Notes under the pieces: generated by a model
The model's database searches: none
Seen by the model: only the letters and a program-made list of their open reading frames with translations
What the model was told of the DNA's origin: nothing
Origin: Legionella fairfieldensis ATCC 49588
GTDB lineage: Bacteria > Pseudomonadota > Gammaproteobacteria > Legionellales > Legionellaceae
DNA length: 64,000 nucleotides
Direction: 5' to 3'
Assembly: GCF_000621525.1 (NCBI RefSeq)
Contig: NZ_JHYC01000001.1
Coordinates: forward strand, 159,840-223,839
Part shown: piece by piece, positions 1 to 9,914 of the stretch
Position numbering within the stretch: position 1 is the first letter of the stretch
Layout: every line of letters begins with the position of its first letter
Made by a program: the position numbers and the translations under genes

Positions 1-516
1 GAAATTCGTGATCTGGAAACTGCCGAGATTGCGGTACAGGCCAGCCTCACGGGGCATTTGGTTCTTTCAACACTTCACACCAATAGCGCTTTGGGCGCTC
101 TGACACGCCTTCACGACATGGGGGTTGAATCCTTTTTGTTATCATCCAGTATGATAGGTTTAATCGCTCAGCGACTGGTAAGAAAACTATGCTCTCATTG
201 CAAGATTCCCCATCAGCTACGCGATGATGAACGCGAATTAATGGGATTAAATTCGGCTACAGACATCTCTAAAGTATGTGAGCCCAAAGGCTGTGATCAA
301 TGTAATCATTTAGGTTATCGCGGCCGTACAGGCATTTATGAACTGATTAGTATGGATGAAACGTTACGAAGCATGATTCATCGTAACGAAAGTTTACAAA
401 CAATCGATGCTTACCTGCGGCCCGCTAATCCCACTATACGCCAGGATGGTTTTAAACGAGTGTTAGCGGGCGATACTTCTCTCGCAGAGATCCTTCGAGT
501 GACCAGTCAATACTGA
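1..516 (+). CDS. lspE: Type II secretion ATPase LspE/GspE, C-terminal part
   Basis: This is the last ~171 residues of the cytoplasmic ATPase that powers the type II secretion system; the gene begins before the window. The reading frame is open from base 1, so the internal TTG at 58 is not a start. The fragment opens with the [19 protein letters not shown] segment, followed by the LSTLHTN box typical of GspE/PilB secretion ATPases. It then shows the tetracysteine zinc-binding module (CSHC about 40 residues later, then CDQC before [11 protein letters not shown]). The Walker A motif lies outside the window. The remaining pseudopilus genes lspFGHIJK are about 35 kb away, so the system is split between loci. 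A convergent gene starts one base after the stop. Confidence 0.95.
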   Translation, partial: EIRDLETAEIAVQASLTGHLVLSTLHTNSALGALTRLHDMGVESFLLSSSMIGLIAQRLVRKLCSHCKIPHQLRDDERELMGLNSATDISKVCEPKGCDQCNHLGYRGRTGIYELISMDETLRSMIHRNESLQTIDAYLRPANPTIRQDGFKRVLAGDTSLAEILRVTSQY

Positions 517-517
517 C

Positions 518-967
518 CTAAAAGCTCCCTTTTTCCGGGGTAAGTTTCCAATTAATTGTACCTGGCTTTCTCCAAAAAGCTGAACCGGATTCAGTAGTAT
601 AAGATGCGTCAATACCTACTGTTTTTGATACGATTTGCCCACTAATTTTTCCTGCGCTAAACAAACAGTATTCTTGCTGGCTTTTAAAAGTAATATATTT
701 TCCATTACAGTTATACTCAAGATTTATCTCAGGACCATAAACAGTTTGTGCTATCTCAAATCGTTTGGAGTCGTTCGATAAAATAGTGGCAGGAGGAGAA
801 CTATGAAGACTGCCATGTATCAGATTTGATGTCACTAAAAAACAACTTTCTGAAGTAAGATTTGCTATTTGTATATGTAGGGTACCACAAGCATTTTCAG
901 TATCTGCCCAAGTGCAAGGACTGGTTAAACAAGCTAAAACGAACATTAAATAACAGACTTTTTTCAT
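518..967 (-). CDS. Predicted exported protein of unknown function
   Basis: A 149-residue protein that I do not recognise. It begins with a clear Sec signal peptide (MKKVCYLMFVLACLTSPCTWA, likely cleaved after TWA), so the mature part of ~128 residues is periplasmic or secreted. The mature protein has five cysteines and a Ser/Thr/Gly-rich, beta-strand-like composition, and ends near WRKPGTINWKL. This pattern recalls small beta-sandwich lectin or aegerolysin-like secreted proteins, but I see no diagnostic motif. It converges on lspE with a one-base gap. An exported protein beside a type II secretion gene could be a substrate; that is only an inference. Confidence 0.75.
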   Translation of the reverse strand: MKKVCYLMFVLACLTSPCTWADTENACGTLHIQIANLTSESCFLVTSNLIHGSLHSSPPATILSNDSKRFEIAQTVYGPEINLEYNCNGKYITFKSQQEYCLFSAGKISGQIVSKTVGIDASYTTESGSAFWRKPGTINWKLTPEKGSF

Positions 968-1352
968 CTTTGACTCTTATCATTACATTTTCAATTATTT
1001 TAACATTATAAAAAAAAATTACGAGATACTTCGTTTAAAACAGGGATCATACCCGGGGGCTTTTACTCTCTTGTTATCTGAGGATGCTAATATTCAAAGG
1101 CAAATCGGAGTACAAAGTAAAGGATTTTTGCCTTTAAACCATTCGCTTGATATCATAATTTGAAATAGTTTTTTAACATCACTCAATCCAGAGTTTTGTA
1201 AATACCGAGATACAAAAAGCGCTCAACGAACACTGACAAATAGAGGTTGGTTATGAGTTTACCAACTACGGAAAAAGGGATTAGGCCGAGCTTTGAAACA
1301 GACCATGAATTCAGGATTAGCGCCCTCACTATATGGTACAAGGATAGCAACC
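968..1352. other. Intergenic region with a hairpin; likely divergent promoters
   Basis: 385 bases between two divergently transcribed genes for exported proteins, so both promoters should lie here. A partial stem-loop pairs AAAGGCAAATC at 1096-1106 with GGATTTTTGCCTTT at 1122-1135. A frame starting at 1247 with a plausible ribosome site runs into the next gene out of frame and does not look like a real protein. I see no RNA gene. Confidence 0.5.
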
Positions 1353-2840
1353 ATGCAAAGAACCAACAACCACTTTTTTATACGCAGAATACTGATGTTG
1401 CTATGCTGCGGGTCGATAGTAATGACCGCACAGGCAGCCGAGCCACTGTGGACGCTTGTTCCTGCTCCGGGAAGTAATCCCGTCCAGACTGTGCCGGCGA
1501 ACGGGACAGCTACAGTACAGTATGTGGTCCAAAATCAGTCAGGTAAGCCTAAAACACTGGTCATTCAGTCCACACCGGGCATTAGCCAAACTGCTCCCTG
1601 TCAACTGATGCCCAGAGGACAGGCCGGCAGCAGTTGTGTCTTGAATCTTGCCATTATCGGCACTGTGTTACCTCAGGGAGGTGTTCATTACGGCCCCGTG
1701 CTGTGCCAGGCGAATCTGGATGGCAGCCCGAATCCAAACCAGTGTTATCAGCCAGGTGCCGCCACTAGTTTACATATTACCCGCGGCCCTGCCACAGGTG
1801 CTACGATTACGGTGAGTCCCTCTGCTTTAAATTTTGTTGCGGGAACAAATGGGTTGGTCACTGTAACCAATAGCCTGACCTCGCCAGAGCCTGCGAATAA
1901 TGTGGTTGCCACCATTCCCTTCGGCAGTCCTATCAGCGTGCAAAGCACGACCTGCGGGGCGAGTCTTGCGATTGGCGCAAGCTGTACGATTACTTTTGCC
2001 TCAGGCGTTCAAGAAGGGCCAATCAGTATTTCCATTGCGGGCGACAATACCAACACGGTAAATGTTGATGTGACGGTGACCAGTCTGCCCCAAATAAACA
2101 TTACCAATCCTGTACAGCAAGACCGGGTTATTACGGTAGCTGGAATGACACCGTTGTCTTTAGAAGTTACCAATGATGCGGGCAGTGTCGTGAATGCCAA
2201 TGCAATTACAGTCAGCGATAAGACAGGCTGCACTAATCTATCTGTTGATGACAGCAATTGCGCCAGTGTGGCGCCCGGAGCAAGCTGCACACTGGAACTA
2301 ACGTCAAACACGCCGTATGTGCCATGTACGATTACCGTTAGTGGCAGCAATACAGCCAATAGTCCACAAGCTTTGATTGCCTTTTCTCATTTAGGGGGAT
2401 TGGTATTTGCGGAAAGCGGCGGCAGTGGTAAGGTCGTTATTGATGCGGCACAAGGCTTTAATAGCCTATGGACAAACACTTTTTCAGATATAAGCGGCGC
2501 AACAAGCCTTGATGATGGCGTTGCCAATACTAATGCAATTATTCTTGATGGAGCCTGTACAGGCAGTCTTGCTAATTGCGCTGCCCAGCGTTGCCGGGAC
2601 ATCAGTGCTGACTGGTATCTTCCCGCACAAAATGAGCTGTCTGCAGTTCATGACGCATTGTGCTCCAACCGTGTAACTCCCTGTAACTTTGGGGGGTTTC
2701 CGTCCGCATTCTACTGGAGTTCGTCACAATACCTCACCAACTTCGCGCGGGTCGTGACCTTTCCTTTGGGTAGCGACGACATCGCCGTCTTTAAGAACAA
2801 TGAGCGACCTGTTCGGTGTGTCCGGGCTTTTACCCCTTAG
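1353..2840 (+). CDS. Exported protein with C-terminal DUF1566/Lcl-type domain
   Basis: A 495-residue predicted secreted or surface protein. The ATG at 1353 is chosen because AAGGAT lies upstream of it and a signal peptide follows at once (RILMLLCCGSIVMTAQA, cleavage before AEPLW). The frame is open further upstream, but that stretch lacks a ribosome site. Residues ~30-340 are Thr/Val/Ser-rich repeats resembling immunoglobulin-like beta-sandwich domains, with spaced cysteine pairs of the GASCT type. The last ~130 residues match the DUF1566 (Lcl C-terminal) fold: DWYLPAQNELSAVHDAL, then FYWSSSQY and a final RPVRCVRAF. Legionella genomes carry many such proteins, and the Lcl adhesin shares this C-terminal domain. 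A role in surface adhesion is inferred only. A strong terminator follows. Confidence 0.85.
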   Translation: MQRTNNHFFIRRILMLLCCGSIVMTAQAAEPLWTLVPAPGSNPVQTVPANGTATVQYVVQNQSGKPKTLVIQSTPGISQTAPCQLMPRGQAGSSCVLNLAIIGTVLPQGGVHYGPVLCQANLDGSPNPNQCYQPGAATSLHITRGPATGATITVSPSALNFVAGTNGLVTVTNSLTSPEPANNVVATIPFGSPISVQSTTCGASLAIGASCTITFASGVQEGPISISIAGDNTNTVNVDVTVTSLPQINITNPVQQDRVITVAGMTPLSLEVTNDAGSVVNANAITVSDKTGCTNLSVDDSNCASVAPGASCTLELTSNTPYVPCTITVSGSNTANSPQALIAFSHLGGLVFAESGGSGKVVIDAAQGFNSLWTNTFSDISGATSLDDGVANTNAIILDGACTGSLANCAAQRCRDISADWYLPAQNELSAVHDALCSNRVTPCNFGGFPSAFYWSSSQYLTNFARVVTFPLGSDDIAVFKNNERPVRCVRAFTP

Positions 2841-3343
2841 CCCCTTTATCCTTTTTCTTTTGAGGCAGTAAAGCTGCCTCATGATTTTTTTGAAGACGAA
2901 TGATTTGGATGTTAAGGTTACGGTCCTTGCGTCACAAATGGGAAAATGTATGTCTACTTATAGGCCGTATGAAATCTGATGAAACCACCAAAAGCACGAT
3001 TACGCTGCTGTATTTGAGTTCAATTTAAGGCAACTTACTCGTTATTTTGGAGGTGAGGTACGTCAAAAAGTTGATGAAGTGAGTGATATTGTAGCAAACC
3101 AATGCAAATATTATCGAAAAGATGTCCATCATTTCGCGACAGCGACAACTTATCCCCAAAATATGGGGATAACCTTGTGTATAGTGGATTTAAGCCCTTG
3201 AAAAATAGCTAAAGATCGTGCGCTGCTTTCTTGAAAACAATGATCCTCTTTTTGCTATACTGCGGCAATCAAACTGGCGATTCGTATAACACTAACTCAT
3301 CAATATCAGTATTTATCCATTACCACATTGATCTCAAACATTC
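2841..3343. other. Intergenic region with terminator and a start-less open frame
   Basis: About 500 bases between convergent genes. Apart from the terminator, the plus strand holds an open stretch of ~70 codons without a start codon, roughly 2980-3201. It reads HDYAAVFEFNLRQLTRYFGG, continues with VRQKVDEVSDIV, and ends at TGA. It looks protein-like and may be the remnant of a decayed gene, but I cannot assign it to a family. Confidence 0.35.
2861..2891 (+). terminator. Rho-independent terminator after the DUF1566 gene
   Basis: A perfect 8-bp stem TGAGGCAG / CTGCCTCA with loop TAAAG, followed by TGATTTTTTT. It begins 20 bases after the stop codon of the DUF1566-domain gene. Confidence 0.9.
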
Positions 3344-3658
3344 TCATCCTAGTCGAGCGTCCGATGATATAGAAGAAGAATTGAATCCCCAACTAATAGC
3401 TTCTCCTTTTATTGCTGCCAACGCCTCCATTTTTATTTTTACTGCATAGGCATCCACATAATTTTCTATAATGGGTAATGCTTTTTTAATTGCCATTACC
3501 AGCTTGCCTAAAGATGATCCCGGTTCTTTTTTATAATGCTCCAGGTTTTTTTTCAATTGTTGGATTAGAGGATTTATGTATTTTCCTGTACCAGTCTCTT
3601 GCAGTTCAAACACATAAGCTAAAGAGGCTTCTAATTCGCTAAGTGGATCCTTCATCAT
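3344..3658 (-). CDS. Small hypothetical protein
   Basis: A 104-residue protein without a recognised domain, signal peptide or membrane segment. It appears mainly alpha-helical and rich in Leu/Lys/Glu, with a Ser-rich tail (SSSISSDARLG). A good ribosome site (TAGGAGCT) directly precedes two successive ATG codons; either could be the start. It stands alone, with ~400 bases of non-coding DNA after its 5' side and ~500 on the other. The Legionella-like context and the Ser-rich tail leave open a secreted role, but nothing in the sequence demands it. Confidence 0.6.
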   Translation of the reverse strand: MMKDPLSELEASLAYVFELQETGTGKYINPLIQQLKKNLEHYKKEPGSSLGKLVMAIKKALPIIENYVDAYAVKIKMEALAAIKGEAISWGFNSSSISSDARLG

Positions 3659-3727
3659 AGCTCCTATCTGATTCTTATTATTAAAGTTAGTCTAAATATT
3701 ACGATTTACCAAATAATATGCATAATG

Positions 3728-3858
3728 TGTGCTCAAAATCATGCGGACTTAATATTTTGGATTAGGGCAGGAGTATTCGTTGGTGGAACACTGAAGTAAC
3801 TTTAAATTACTTCCATTCAAGATGACTGGAGGCTAAAGTAAGGGAATTTTTGAGCACA
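3728..3858. repeat. 131-bp segment with 11-bp terminal inverted repeats
   Basis: TGTGCTCAAAA at 3728-3738 is repeated in inverted orientation as TTTTGAGCACA at 3848-3858. No target-site duplication is evident and no second copy was seen in this window. It could be a small miniature element or chance. Confidence 0.35.
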
Positions 3859-3980
3859 TATTAGTCAACACAGTAAATTCAGAAAACTTCTTCTTGCCAA
3901 ATGTTTACGTAATGGCGTCAACTTAAAGCCAATTTTCGTTATCTACATCCCGCAGCTTGTCTACGGCACTCAAGATTGAC

Positions 3981-4018
3981 CTACGTGCTGGATTCCACGG
4001 ACGAGCCGTGGAACGTAG
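3981..4018. repeat. Palindromic hairpin, possible cysS terminator or dispersed repeat
   Basis: TTCCACGG / CCGTGGAA (3993-4000 and 4006-4013) forms a perfect 8-bp stem. The outer CTACG / CGTAG arms (3981-3985 and 4014-4018) extend it across a bulge. It lies just downstream of cysS (leftward transcript) and could end or stabilise that mRNA. Its form resembles dispersed palindromic units found in Legionella-type genomes. Confidence 0.5.
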
Positions 4019-4064
4019 GTATTTCCTTGAGTTGGCACCATTATACGGTCTTATAACGATAGCA

Positions 4065-5432
4065 TCACTCAGCTCGCTTTCGCCAGGTCGTACCGTTAAC
4101 ATTATCCTCCAGCTCTATCCCCTGGCTCATTAAAATAGCCCTGATTTCATCGGCTCTTGTCCAGTCACGGGCCGCTCTGGCCTGCAAACGCTCTTCAATT
4201 AACTGTTCAATAGTAGTTTTCTCGTTTTCATCAAGACCTGCTTGTAGAAAAGATTCACATGAAAATTGTAATAAGCCCATTAGTGAGGCTAAATGCTTTA
4301 ATGTTACCGCTTGCTTCACTGAATTGGTTTTATTGATTTCATGGCTTAATTGAAATAATACAGACAATGCAATCGGTGTATTAAAGTCGTCATTCATGGC
4401 AGCGTTAAACTGGTCAAGCCAATAGGTATCCAATTCTTCATCATTTGATATTTTCACATCTTTTATGGATTGATAAAGGCGAGTCAATGACTTTCTGGCA
4501 TTATATAAATTATCTTCCGAATAATTTAACGGGCTACGATAATGACTGCTTAATAAAAAATAACGGACTACTTCAGGATGATGTTTTTGTAATACGTCTT
4601 CAATGGTTAAAAAATTTCCTGTTGATTTGGCCATTTTTTCATTATTAATCTGCAACATACCCACATGCAGCCAATAATTGGCAAATGTTTTGCCGCTTGC
4701 CCCTTCACTTTGGGCAATTTCATTTTCATGATGAGGAAACTGTAAATCTAATCCCCCTCCGTGAATATCAATATGATCTCCCAGTTCATCCATAGCCATT
4801 GCAGAACATTCAATATGCCATCCCGGACGTCCTTCTCCCCAGGGTGAAGGCCAACTCGGTTCGCCGGGTTTCGCTTTTTTCCACAATACGAAATCCAGAG
4901 GAGAACGTTTTTCTTTTACGATATTAATCCGTGCCCCAGCTTCTAAACCCGCCAAATCTTTATGAGATAATTTGCCATACTCTTTAAAGTGCTCAACCTG
5001 ATAACACACATCACCATTATCACTAATATAGGCATAATTTTTATCAAGCAGACGCTCAATTAAATCAACAATAGACGCTATATAGTCAGTTGCGCAAGGC
5101 TCCAAATCCGGAGGTAAGATGTTCAAAGCATACATATCGTCATGCATTGCCTGAATATATTGCGCAGTCAATTCGTTGATCGATACTCCGCGCTCATTGG
5201 CACGAACAATAATTTTATCATCAATATCGGTGATATTGCGGACATAAGTGACATCATAACCTTGAGAACGCAGAAACCGTACAATAACATCAAAAGAAAC
5301 CATTGAGCGCGCATGTCCCAAATGGCAGCGATCATAAACAGTGACACCGCAAACATACATCCGGATTTTGCCAGGATTAATGGGTTTAAAACGCTCTTTA
5401 CTGCGGGTTAATGAATTATAAAGAATCAACAT
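4065..5432 (-). CDS. cysS: Cysteinyl-tRNA synthetase
   Basis: Charges tRNA-Cys with cysteine in the cytoplasm. At 455 residues it has normal family length. Class I signatures are present: the HIGH-type box HLGHARS near residue 37, following the zinc-site cysteine in [15 protein letters not shown], and the KMSKS-type loop KMAKSTGN near residue 268. The zinc site is completed by the WHIECSAMA and [13 protein letters not shown] segments, a hallmark of CysRS. The C-terminal helical anticodon-binding part ends in GTTWRKR, as in other CysRS. It is the last gene of the leftward truA-trpF-trpB-trpA-glnS-cysS run and begins two bases after glnS ends, so it is probably co-transcribed. Confidence 0.97.
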   Translation of the reverse strand: MLILYNSLTRSKERFKPINPGKIRMYVCGVTVYDRCHLGHARSMVSFDVIVRFLRSQGYDVTYVRNITDIDDKIIVRANERGVSINELTAQYIQAMHDDMYALNILPPDLEPCATDYIASIVDLIERLLDKNYAYISDNGDVCYQVEHFKEYGKLSHKDLAGLEAGARINIVKEKRSPLDFVLWKKAKPGEPSWPSPWGEGRPGWHIECSAMAMDELGDHIDIHGGGLDLQFPHHENEIAQSEGASGKTFANYWLHVGMLQINNEKMAKSTGNFLTIEDVLQKHHPEVVRYFLLSSHYRSPLNYSEDNLYNARKSLTRLYQSIKDVKISNDEELDTYWLDQFNAAMNDDFNTPIALSVLFQLSHEINKTNSVKQAVTLKHLASLMGLLQFSCESFLQAGLDENEKTTIEQLIEERLQARAARDWTRADEIRAILMSQGIELEDNVNGTTWRKRAE

Positions 5433-5434
5433 AA

Positions 5435-7096
5435 CTATTTCTTTCCCCCGTTTGTCCAGGTATCTTTCAAACTTACCACACTATGAAATATACGAGTCTG
5501 TTTCCCTTCAACCTGATTAACGCAATAATAACCCAAGCGTTCAAATTGAAAAACTTCATTGGCGGGTTGTATAGTCAACGATGGCTCACAATATCCTTGT
5601 TGCACCTGTAATGAATCAGGATTCAGGAATTGGAGAAAATTATCTTCCCGAGCCGGGTTAGGATCATGAAATAAACGATCGTATTGATAAATAGTAATCG
5701 GATGCGCCTGTTGGCAAGAAAGCCAATGAATAACCCCCTTCACTTTTCTGTCAACAGGATTTTTACCTAATGTATCTTTATCATAGCTACAATGGATCTC
5801 AACAATCTCACCTTGATCATTATAAATCACATCGGTACAGCGAATGATGTAAGCATGCCGTAAACGAACTTCGGCACCGGGTGATAAGCGGAAATAATTT
5901 TTAGGCGGTTCTTCCATAAAATCACTACGCTCAATATAAATCTCGCGGCTAAAAGGAAGCGTACGAGACCCTCCTTGCGGATCTTGAGGATGAAACGGTG
6001 CCTCCAGATTCTCAACGCTGCCTTCAGGGTAATTATCAATAATGACTTTTAAAGGGTCGAGTACACACATCGCTCTTCGTGCAGTCTTATTCAGTTCATT
6101 GCGCACACATTCTTCCAATAGCGACATATCAATCACTGAGTCACTGCGCGATATACCAATAATCTCACAAAATTGTCTAATCGCTGCTGCCGGATAACCT
6201 CGTTTACGCATACCTCGCAACGTAGGTAACCGTGGATCGTCCCAGCCTGAAACAACCTGCTGTTCAACCAGTTGTCTAAGTTTGCGTTTTGAAGTAACGG
6301 TATGCGATAAATTAAGGCGTGCAAATTCAGTTTGAACAGGCTGGACTGGCACCGGCAAATTATTAATAAACCAATCGTACAAGGGGCGATGATCCTGGAA
6401 TTCCAAAGTACAAAGTGAATGCGTTATTTTTTCCAGGGCGTCCGAAACCGGATGAGCGTAATCATACATGGGATAAATACACCAGGTATTCCCTGTGCGC
6501 TGATGAGAGACATGCCTTATTCGATAGATAACCGGATCACGCATATTGACGTTCCCTGAACGCATGTCAATCCGGGCGCGCAAGACATGACTGCCATCCG
6601 CAAATTCGCCTGCTTTCATGCGATGAAATAAATCAAGGTTTTCGTCTACGGATCTATCGCGATAAGGACTTTCACGACCAGGCTCTTGTAAAGTACCTCG
6701 ATAAGCACGGATGTCTTCCATACTTAAACTGTCCACATAGGCTTTACCTTCTTTAATTAAACAGACAGCATAATCATAAAGCTGCTGGTAATAATCAGAA
6801 CAGTGGGTCATTTCACACCACTCAAAACCGAGCCAGCGGACATCCTCAATAATAGCGTTAACGTACTCCTCTTCCTCTTTAATAGGATTTGTATCATCAA
6901 ACCGTAAAAAACAGCGCCCATTAAATTCATTAGCCAAACCAAAATTCAGGCAGATTGATTTAGCATGCCCAATATGCAAATAACCATTGGGTTCAGGAGG
7001 AAAACGAGTTACAACCTCATGATGTTTACCAGTCGCTAATTCTTCTGTAATTAATTGTCGTATAAAGTTTGATCTTTTTTCACTGATTTCAGTCAT
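5435..7096 (-). CDS. glnS: Glutaminyl-tRNA synthetase
   Basis: Ligates glutamine directly to tRNA-Gln. The 553-residue length assumes the ATG at 7096, which overlaps the end of trpA by 8 bases. That start gives the N-terminus [16 protein letters not shown], aligning with E. coli GlnRS; earlier in-frame ATGs lie deeper within trpA. Class I motifs are visible: [15 protein letters not shown] and the KMSKS equivalent VTSKRKL. The C-terminal half carries the two beta-barrel anticodon-binding domains. Having GlnRS removes the need for the transamidation route for Gln, which bears on the aspS entry. Overlap with trpA suggests translational coupling. Confidence 0.97.
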   Translation of the reverse strand: MTEISEKRSNFIRQLITEELATGKHHEVVTRFPPEPNGYLHIGHAKSICLNFGLANEFNGRCFLRFDDTNPIKEEEEYVNAIIEDVRWLGFEWCEMTHCSDYYQQLYDYAVCLIKEGKAYVDSLSMEDIRAYRGTLQEPGRESPYRDRSVDENLDLFHRMKAGEFADGSHVLRARIDMRSGNVNMRDPVIYRIRHVSHQRTGNTWCIYPMYDYAHPVSDALEKITHSLCTLEFQDHRPLYDWFINNLPVPVQPVQTEFARLNLSHTVTSKRKLRQLVEQQVVSGWDDPRLPTLRGMRKRGYPAAAIRQFCEIIGISRSDSVIDMSLLEECVRNELNKTARRAMCVLDPLKVIIDNYPEGSVENLEAPFHPQDPQGGSRTLPFSREIYIERSDFMEEPPKNYFRLSPGAEVRLRHAYIIRCTDVIYNDQGEIVEIHCSYDKDTLGKNPVDRKVKGVIHWLSCQQAHPITIYQYDRLFHDPNPAREDNFLQFLNPDSLQVQQGYCEPSLTIQPANEVFQFERLGYYCVNQVEGKQTRIFHSVVSLKDTWTNGGKK

Positions 7097-7904
7097 GATT
7101 TTTTCCATTATTATCCATCGCATACCGCATGTCGCGTATTAAAAAAGCCCCGGCCGCAGAAGCATTGCCAGAAGAAGTGTAAGAATCAAAAATCCGACTG
7201 ACAAGTGCTGCATCAACAATTACGCCATCAGCAAAGGCTGCTACCTCCGCTGCCATGGGGGCTGTGCCAGCCTCTACCATGAGAGGTAATGCTGTCTGCG
7301 ACTTTCGATGTTGATAAAGTTCTTTCATCGTCAGTGGGTCAAAATCATGAGAACCGATGACTTCTTCCAACGAGGCATAGTAGAGATAGCCTTTAGCATA
7401 ACGATCAATCAGGGGCATACGCTCATCAGCAGTAGCAGGCGAACATAAATAAATGCTATATAGCCCATAAGTGTCCCATAATTTTGCCATTATTTCACTT
7501 TCTTCCGGTGGCAAATCAACCAGGATAGTGCCATCAACGCCAACCTGACTCGCTCGTTTGGCAAAATTTTCATAACCATACACTTCAACAGGATTCATGT
7601 AACCCATTAACACAATGGGAGTTAGCTGATCGCGTTCACGAAATTTTTCCACCCTAGAAAATACATCATCGCAATTTATTCCATAAGCTAAAGCACGCTC
7701 CATAGACGCCTGGATCACTGGGCCTTCGACCATCGGATCAGAAAAAGGAATGCCTATTTCGAGGGTGTCAGCACCAGCCGCCACTAACTCGTGCATTAAA
7801 GGGACAGTCATATCGGGATGAGGATCACCTGCTGTCAGATAAGGGCTTAACATTTTTTTATTACTGGCTCGTAGTCTTTCCAGCATTTTATCAATTCGAT
7901 TCAT
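7089..7904 (-). CDS. trpA: Tryptophan synthase alpha chain
   Basis: Cleaves indole-3-glycerol phosphate to indole and glyceraldehyde 3-phosphate, passing indole to TrpB in the alpha2-beta2 complex. The 271-residue TIM-barrel protein shows the catalytic Glu/Asp region LEIGIPFSDPMVEGPVIQ, the ILVDLPPEE segment, and a late VEAGTAPMAAEVAAFADGVI phosphate-binding region. It is separated from trpB by 173 bases, the only sizeable gap in this run, in which I see no clear promoter or terminator. Its stop overlaps the glnS start. The anthranilate-branch genes trpEGDC are not in the window, so the pathway is split. Confidence 0.97.
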   Translation of the reverse strand: MNRIDKMLERLRASNKKMLSPYLTAGDPHPDMTVPLMHELVAAGADTLEIGIPFSDPMVEGPVIQASMERALAYGINCDDVFSRVEKFRERDQLTPIVLMGYMNPVEVYGYENFAKRASQVGVDGTILVDLPPEESEIMAKLWDTYGLYSIYLCSPATADERMPLIDRYAKGYLYYASLEEVIGSHDFDPLTMKELYQHRKSQTALPLMVEAGTAPMAAEVAAFADGVIVDAALVSRIFDSYTSSGNASAAGAFLIRDMRYAMDNNGKNHD

Positions 7905-8077
7905 GGATTACCTTTTTACACCTTGCGAATTCTATTTGAAGAATTATTTAAAGTCATTGTTAATTTTTATAAAAATGTACACTCAAAATACCGGGATTAG
8001 CGAGCGGTTCTTCAATTAGCTTCTACCTGATTCTCTTTGATTTCGTTCGATTTATACCATTTTAAACAGAATTTGCC

Positions 8078-9283
8078 TTATAAAGATAAATTATCAATGT
8101 GAGCCACCGTATGCATATCTTTATCACCACGGCCCGACAAATTGACAATAATTCGCTGAGAAGAATGCATACTCTTGGCTAATTTCATAGCATACGCTAT
8201 AGCATGACTGGATTCCAAAGCAGGAATAATTCCTTCCAATCGGGTTAGCATACGAAAAGCGCCAAGGGCCTCTTCATCGTTAATAACTACATAATGTGCT
8301 CGACCACTCTCTTTGAGATAAGCGTGTTCGGGACCTACGCCCGGATAATCAAGACCTGCTGCTATTGAATAGGTATCATTGATCTGACCATGTTCATCGC
8401 AAAGCAAATAGCTGCGACAACCATGAAGAACACCTGGCTTACCAGCTAATAATGAAGCAGCATGTTCACCACTATCAAGTCCTTTACCTCCCGCTTCGAC
8501 ACCATACAACGCAACTGACTTATCCTGCAAAAAAGGATAAAACAATCCTATCGCGTTAGAGCCACCGCCTACACAAGCGACTAAAGCATCGGGTAGAGAA
8601 CCTGTTTTCTCTATGATTTGCTCTTTTGTTTCCCGACCAATAACTGCCTGAAAATCTCTTACCATTTGAGGGTAAGGATGAGGTCCGGCTACTGTGCCAA
8701 TCATATAAAAAGTACTATCGATATTACTCACCCAGTCACGCATTGCTTCATTTAAAGCATCTTTCAGCGTTTTGGAACCCGCTGTAACAGGTACCACTTC
8801 CGCACCCAAAAGCTTCATACGAAGGACATTAGAGGTTTGGCGTTTTATATCGTCGACCCCCATATAAACCACACACTCCAACCCCATTCTGGCGGCTACA
8901 GTTGCAGAAGCGACCCCATGCTGCCCAGCTCCTGTTTCAGCAATAACTCTTTTTTTCCCCATGCGTTTGGCCAGTAGAGCCTGGCCTATCGTATTATTAA
9001 TCTTGTGAGAGCCGGTATGATTTAAATCCTCACGTTTTAAATAAATCTGCGCTCCCCCTGCTTTAGCAGTTAAACGTCGCGCATGATATAAAGGGGTTGG
9101 TCGACCTGTGTAGTCTCGTAAGTCTGTGCTTAATTCTGCTAAAAATTCAGTATCAAAACGATAATGTTGATACGCCTTTTGTAATTGCTCCAGAGCATTC
9201 ATTAAGGTATCAGCAACAAACATTCCACCGTAGACACCAAAATGACCAGCATGATTTGGCAGGTCTTCCTCATTCATTTTCAT
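8078..9283 (-). CDS. trpB: Tryptophan synthase beta chain
   Basis: PLP enzyme condensing indole with serine to make tryptophan. The PLP lysine lies in [10 protein letters not shown], and the glycine-rich phosphate loop is [12 protein letters not shown]. The GRPTPLYHA and [10 protein letters not shown] segments are also typical. The start is uncertain: ATG at 9283 ([16 protein letters not shown]) or ATG at 9277 fit family N-termini, whereas the longer open frame to 9313 lies inside trpF. With the chosen start the product has 401 residues and the gene overlaps trpF by 14 bases, suggesting coupled translation. Confidence 0.97.
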   Translation of the reverse strand: MKMNEEDLPNHAGHFGVYGGMFVADTLMNALEQLQKAYQHYRFDTEFLAELSTDLRDYTGRPTPLYHARRLTAKAGGAQIYLKREDLNHTGSHKINNTIGQALLAKRMGKKRVIAETGAGQHGVASATVAARMGLECVVYMGVDDIKRQTSNVLRMKLLGAEVVPVTAGSKTLKDALNEAMRDWVSNIDSTFYMIGTVAGPHPYPQMVRDFQAVIGRETKEQIIEKTGSLPDALVACVGGGSNAIGLFYPFLQDKSVALYGVEAGGKGLDSGEHAASLLAGKPGVLHGCRSYLLCDEHGQINDTYSIAAGLDYPGVGPEHAYLKESGRAHYVVINDEEALGAFRMLTRLEGIIPALESSHAIAYAMKLAKSMHSSQRIIVNLSGRGDKDMHTVAHIDNLSL

Positions 9284-9914
9284 GATCACCGGGATTCCAC
9301 AATGCACTGACAAACTGGCTCATTTTGACATGATCTTTAATACCAGGTGATGCTTCGATACCACTACAAACATCGACTGCATAAGGAAGACAACGATTCG
9401 CGGCCGCGCTTACATTGGTTTCGTTAAGGCCGCCAGACAGGATAAAAGGTTTATCCAGATTTTGAGGGATTAACCCCCAATCGAACGTTTTACCGGTACC
9501 GCCATAACCTAAATCAGAAGGAGTATCCAGGAGAATCGCTGCTGCATCATGATATTCAGCAAAGCAACTGTAGATGGACGCAGCAGTACTTACCTGCATT
9601 GCTTTAATATAAGGTTTTTTGAATTGACCACAAAAATTGGGCGATTCCTCGCCATGAAATTGTAACCATACGATGGGTAATTCGCTGATAATCTCATCAA
9701 CCAATAAAGACGAAGGATTAACAAGAACAGCTACCACATCCATAAAGACTGGTATTTTACGTAATAATTTTTTCGCCTGAGTCAATGAAATACAACGTGG
9801 ACTTTCAGGATAAAAAATTAAACCAATGGCATCTACCCCTAATGCAGCCGCCTGCGCTATATCTTCCTCGCGCATCATGCCACACATTTTTATTCTTACT
9901 CTGGACTCAGTCAA
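9270..9914 (-). CDS. trpF: Phosphoribosylanthranilate isomerase
   Basis: Converts N-(5'-phosphoribosyl)anthranilate to its 1-deoxyribulose form, an early tryptophan step. The 214-residue TIM barrel begins with the conserved VRIKMCGMM (catalytic Cys) and keeps the catalytic Asp in AAILLDTPS and the phosphate-binding [12 protein letters not shown] and VDVCSGIE segments. It appears to start with TTG, immediately after the truA stop (TAATTG), with GGGAG just upstream; no upstream ATG is available in frame. It sits between truA and trpB, an order common in gammaproteobacteria. Confidence 0.95.
   Translation of the reverse strand: MTESRVRIKMCGMMREEDIAQAAALGVDAIGLIFYPESPRCISLTQAKKLLRKIPVFMDVVAVLVNPSSLLVDEIISELPIVWLQFHGEESPNFCGQFKKPYIKAMQVSTAASIYSCFAEYHDAAAILLDTPSDLGYGGTGKTFDWGLIPQNLDKPFILSGGLNETNVSAAANRCLPYAVDVCSGIEASPGIKDHVKMSQFVSALWNPGDHENE

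Larger units (their letters stand above)
3659..4064. other. Intergenic region with inverted repeats
   Basis: About 400 bases with no plausible gene. It holds a 131-bp segment bounded by an 11-bp inverted repeat (3728-3738 and 3848-3858) and a strong hairpin at 3981-4018 downstream of cysS. Both are listed separately. Confidence 0.6.

Noticed and set aside
1247..1477. 76-codon frame with a plausible ribosome site
   Set aside because: It overlaps the signal-peptide start of the DUF1566 gene in another frame and its sequence does not look like a protein.
3231..3449. 72-codon plus-strand frame
   Set aside because: It overlaps the better-supported minus-strand 104-residue gene, which has a strong ribosome site.
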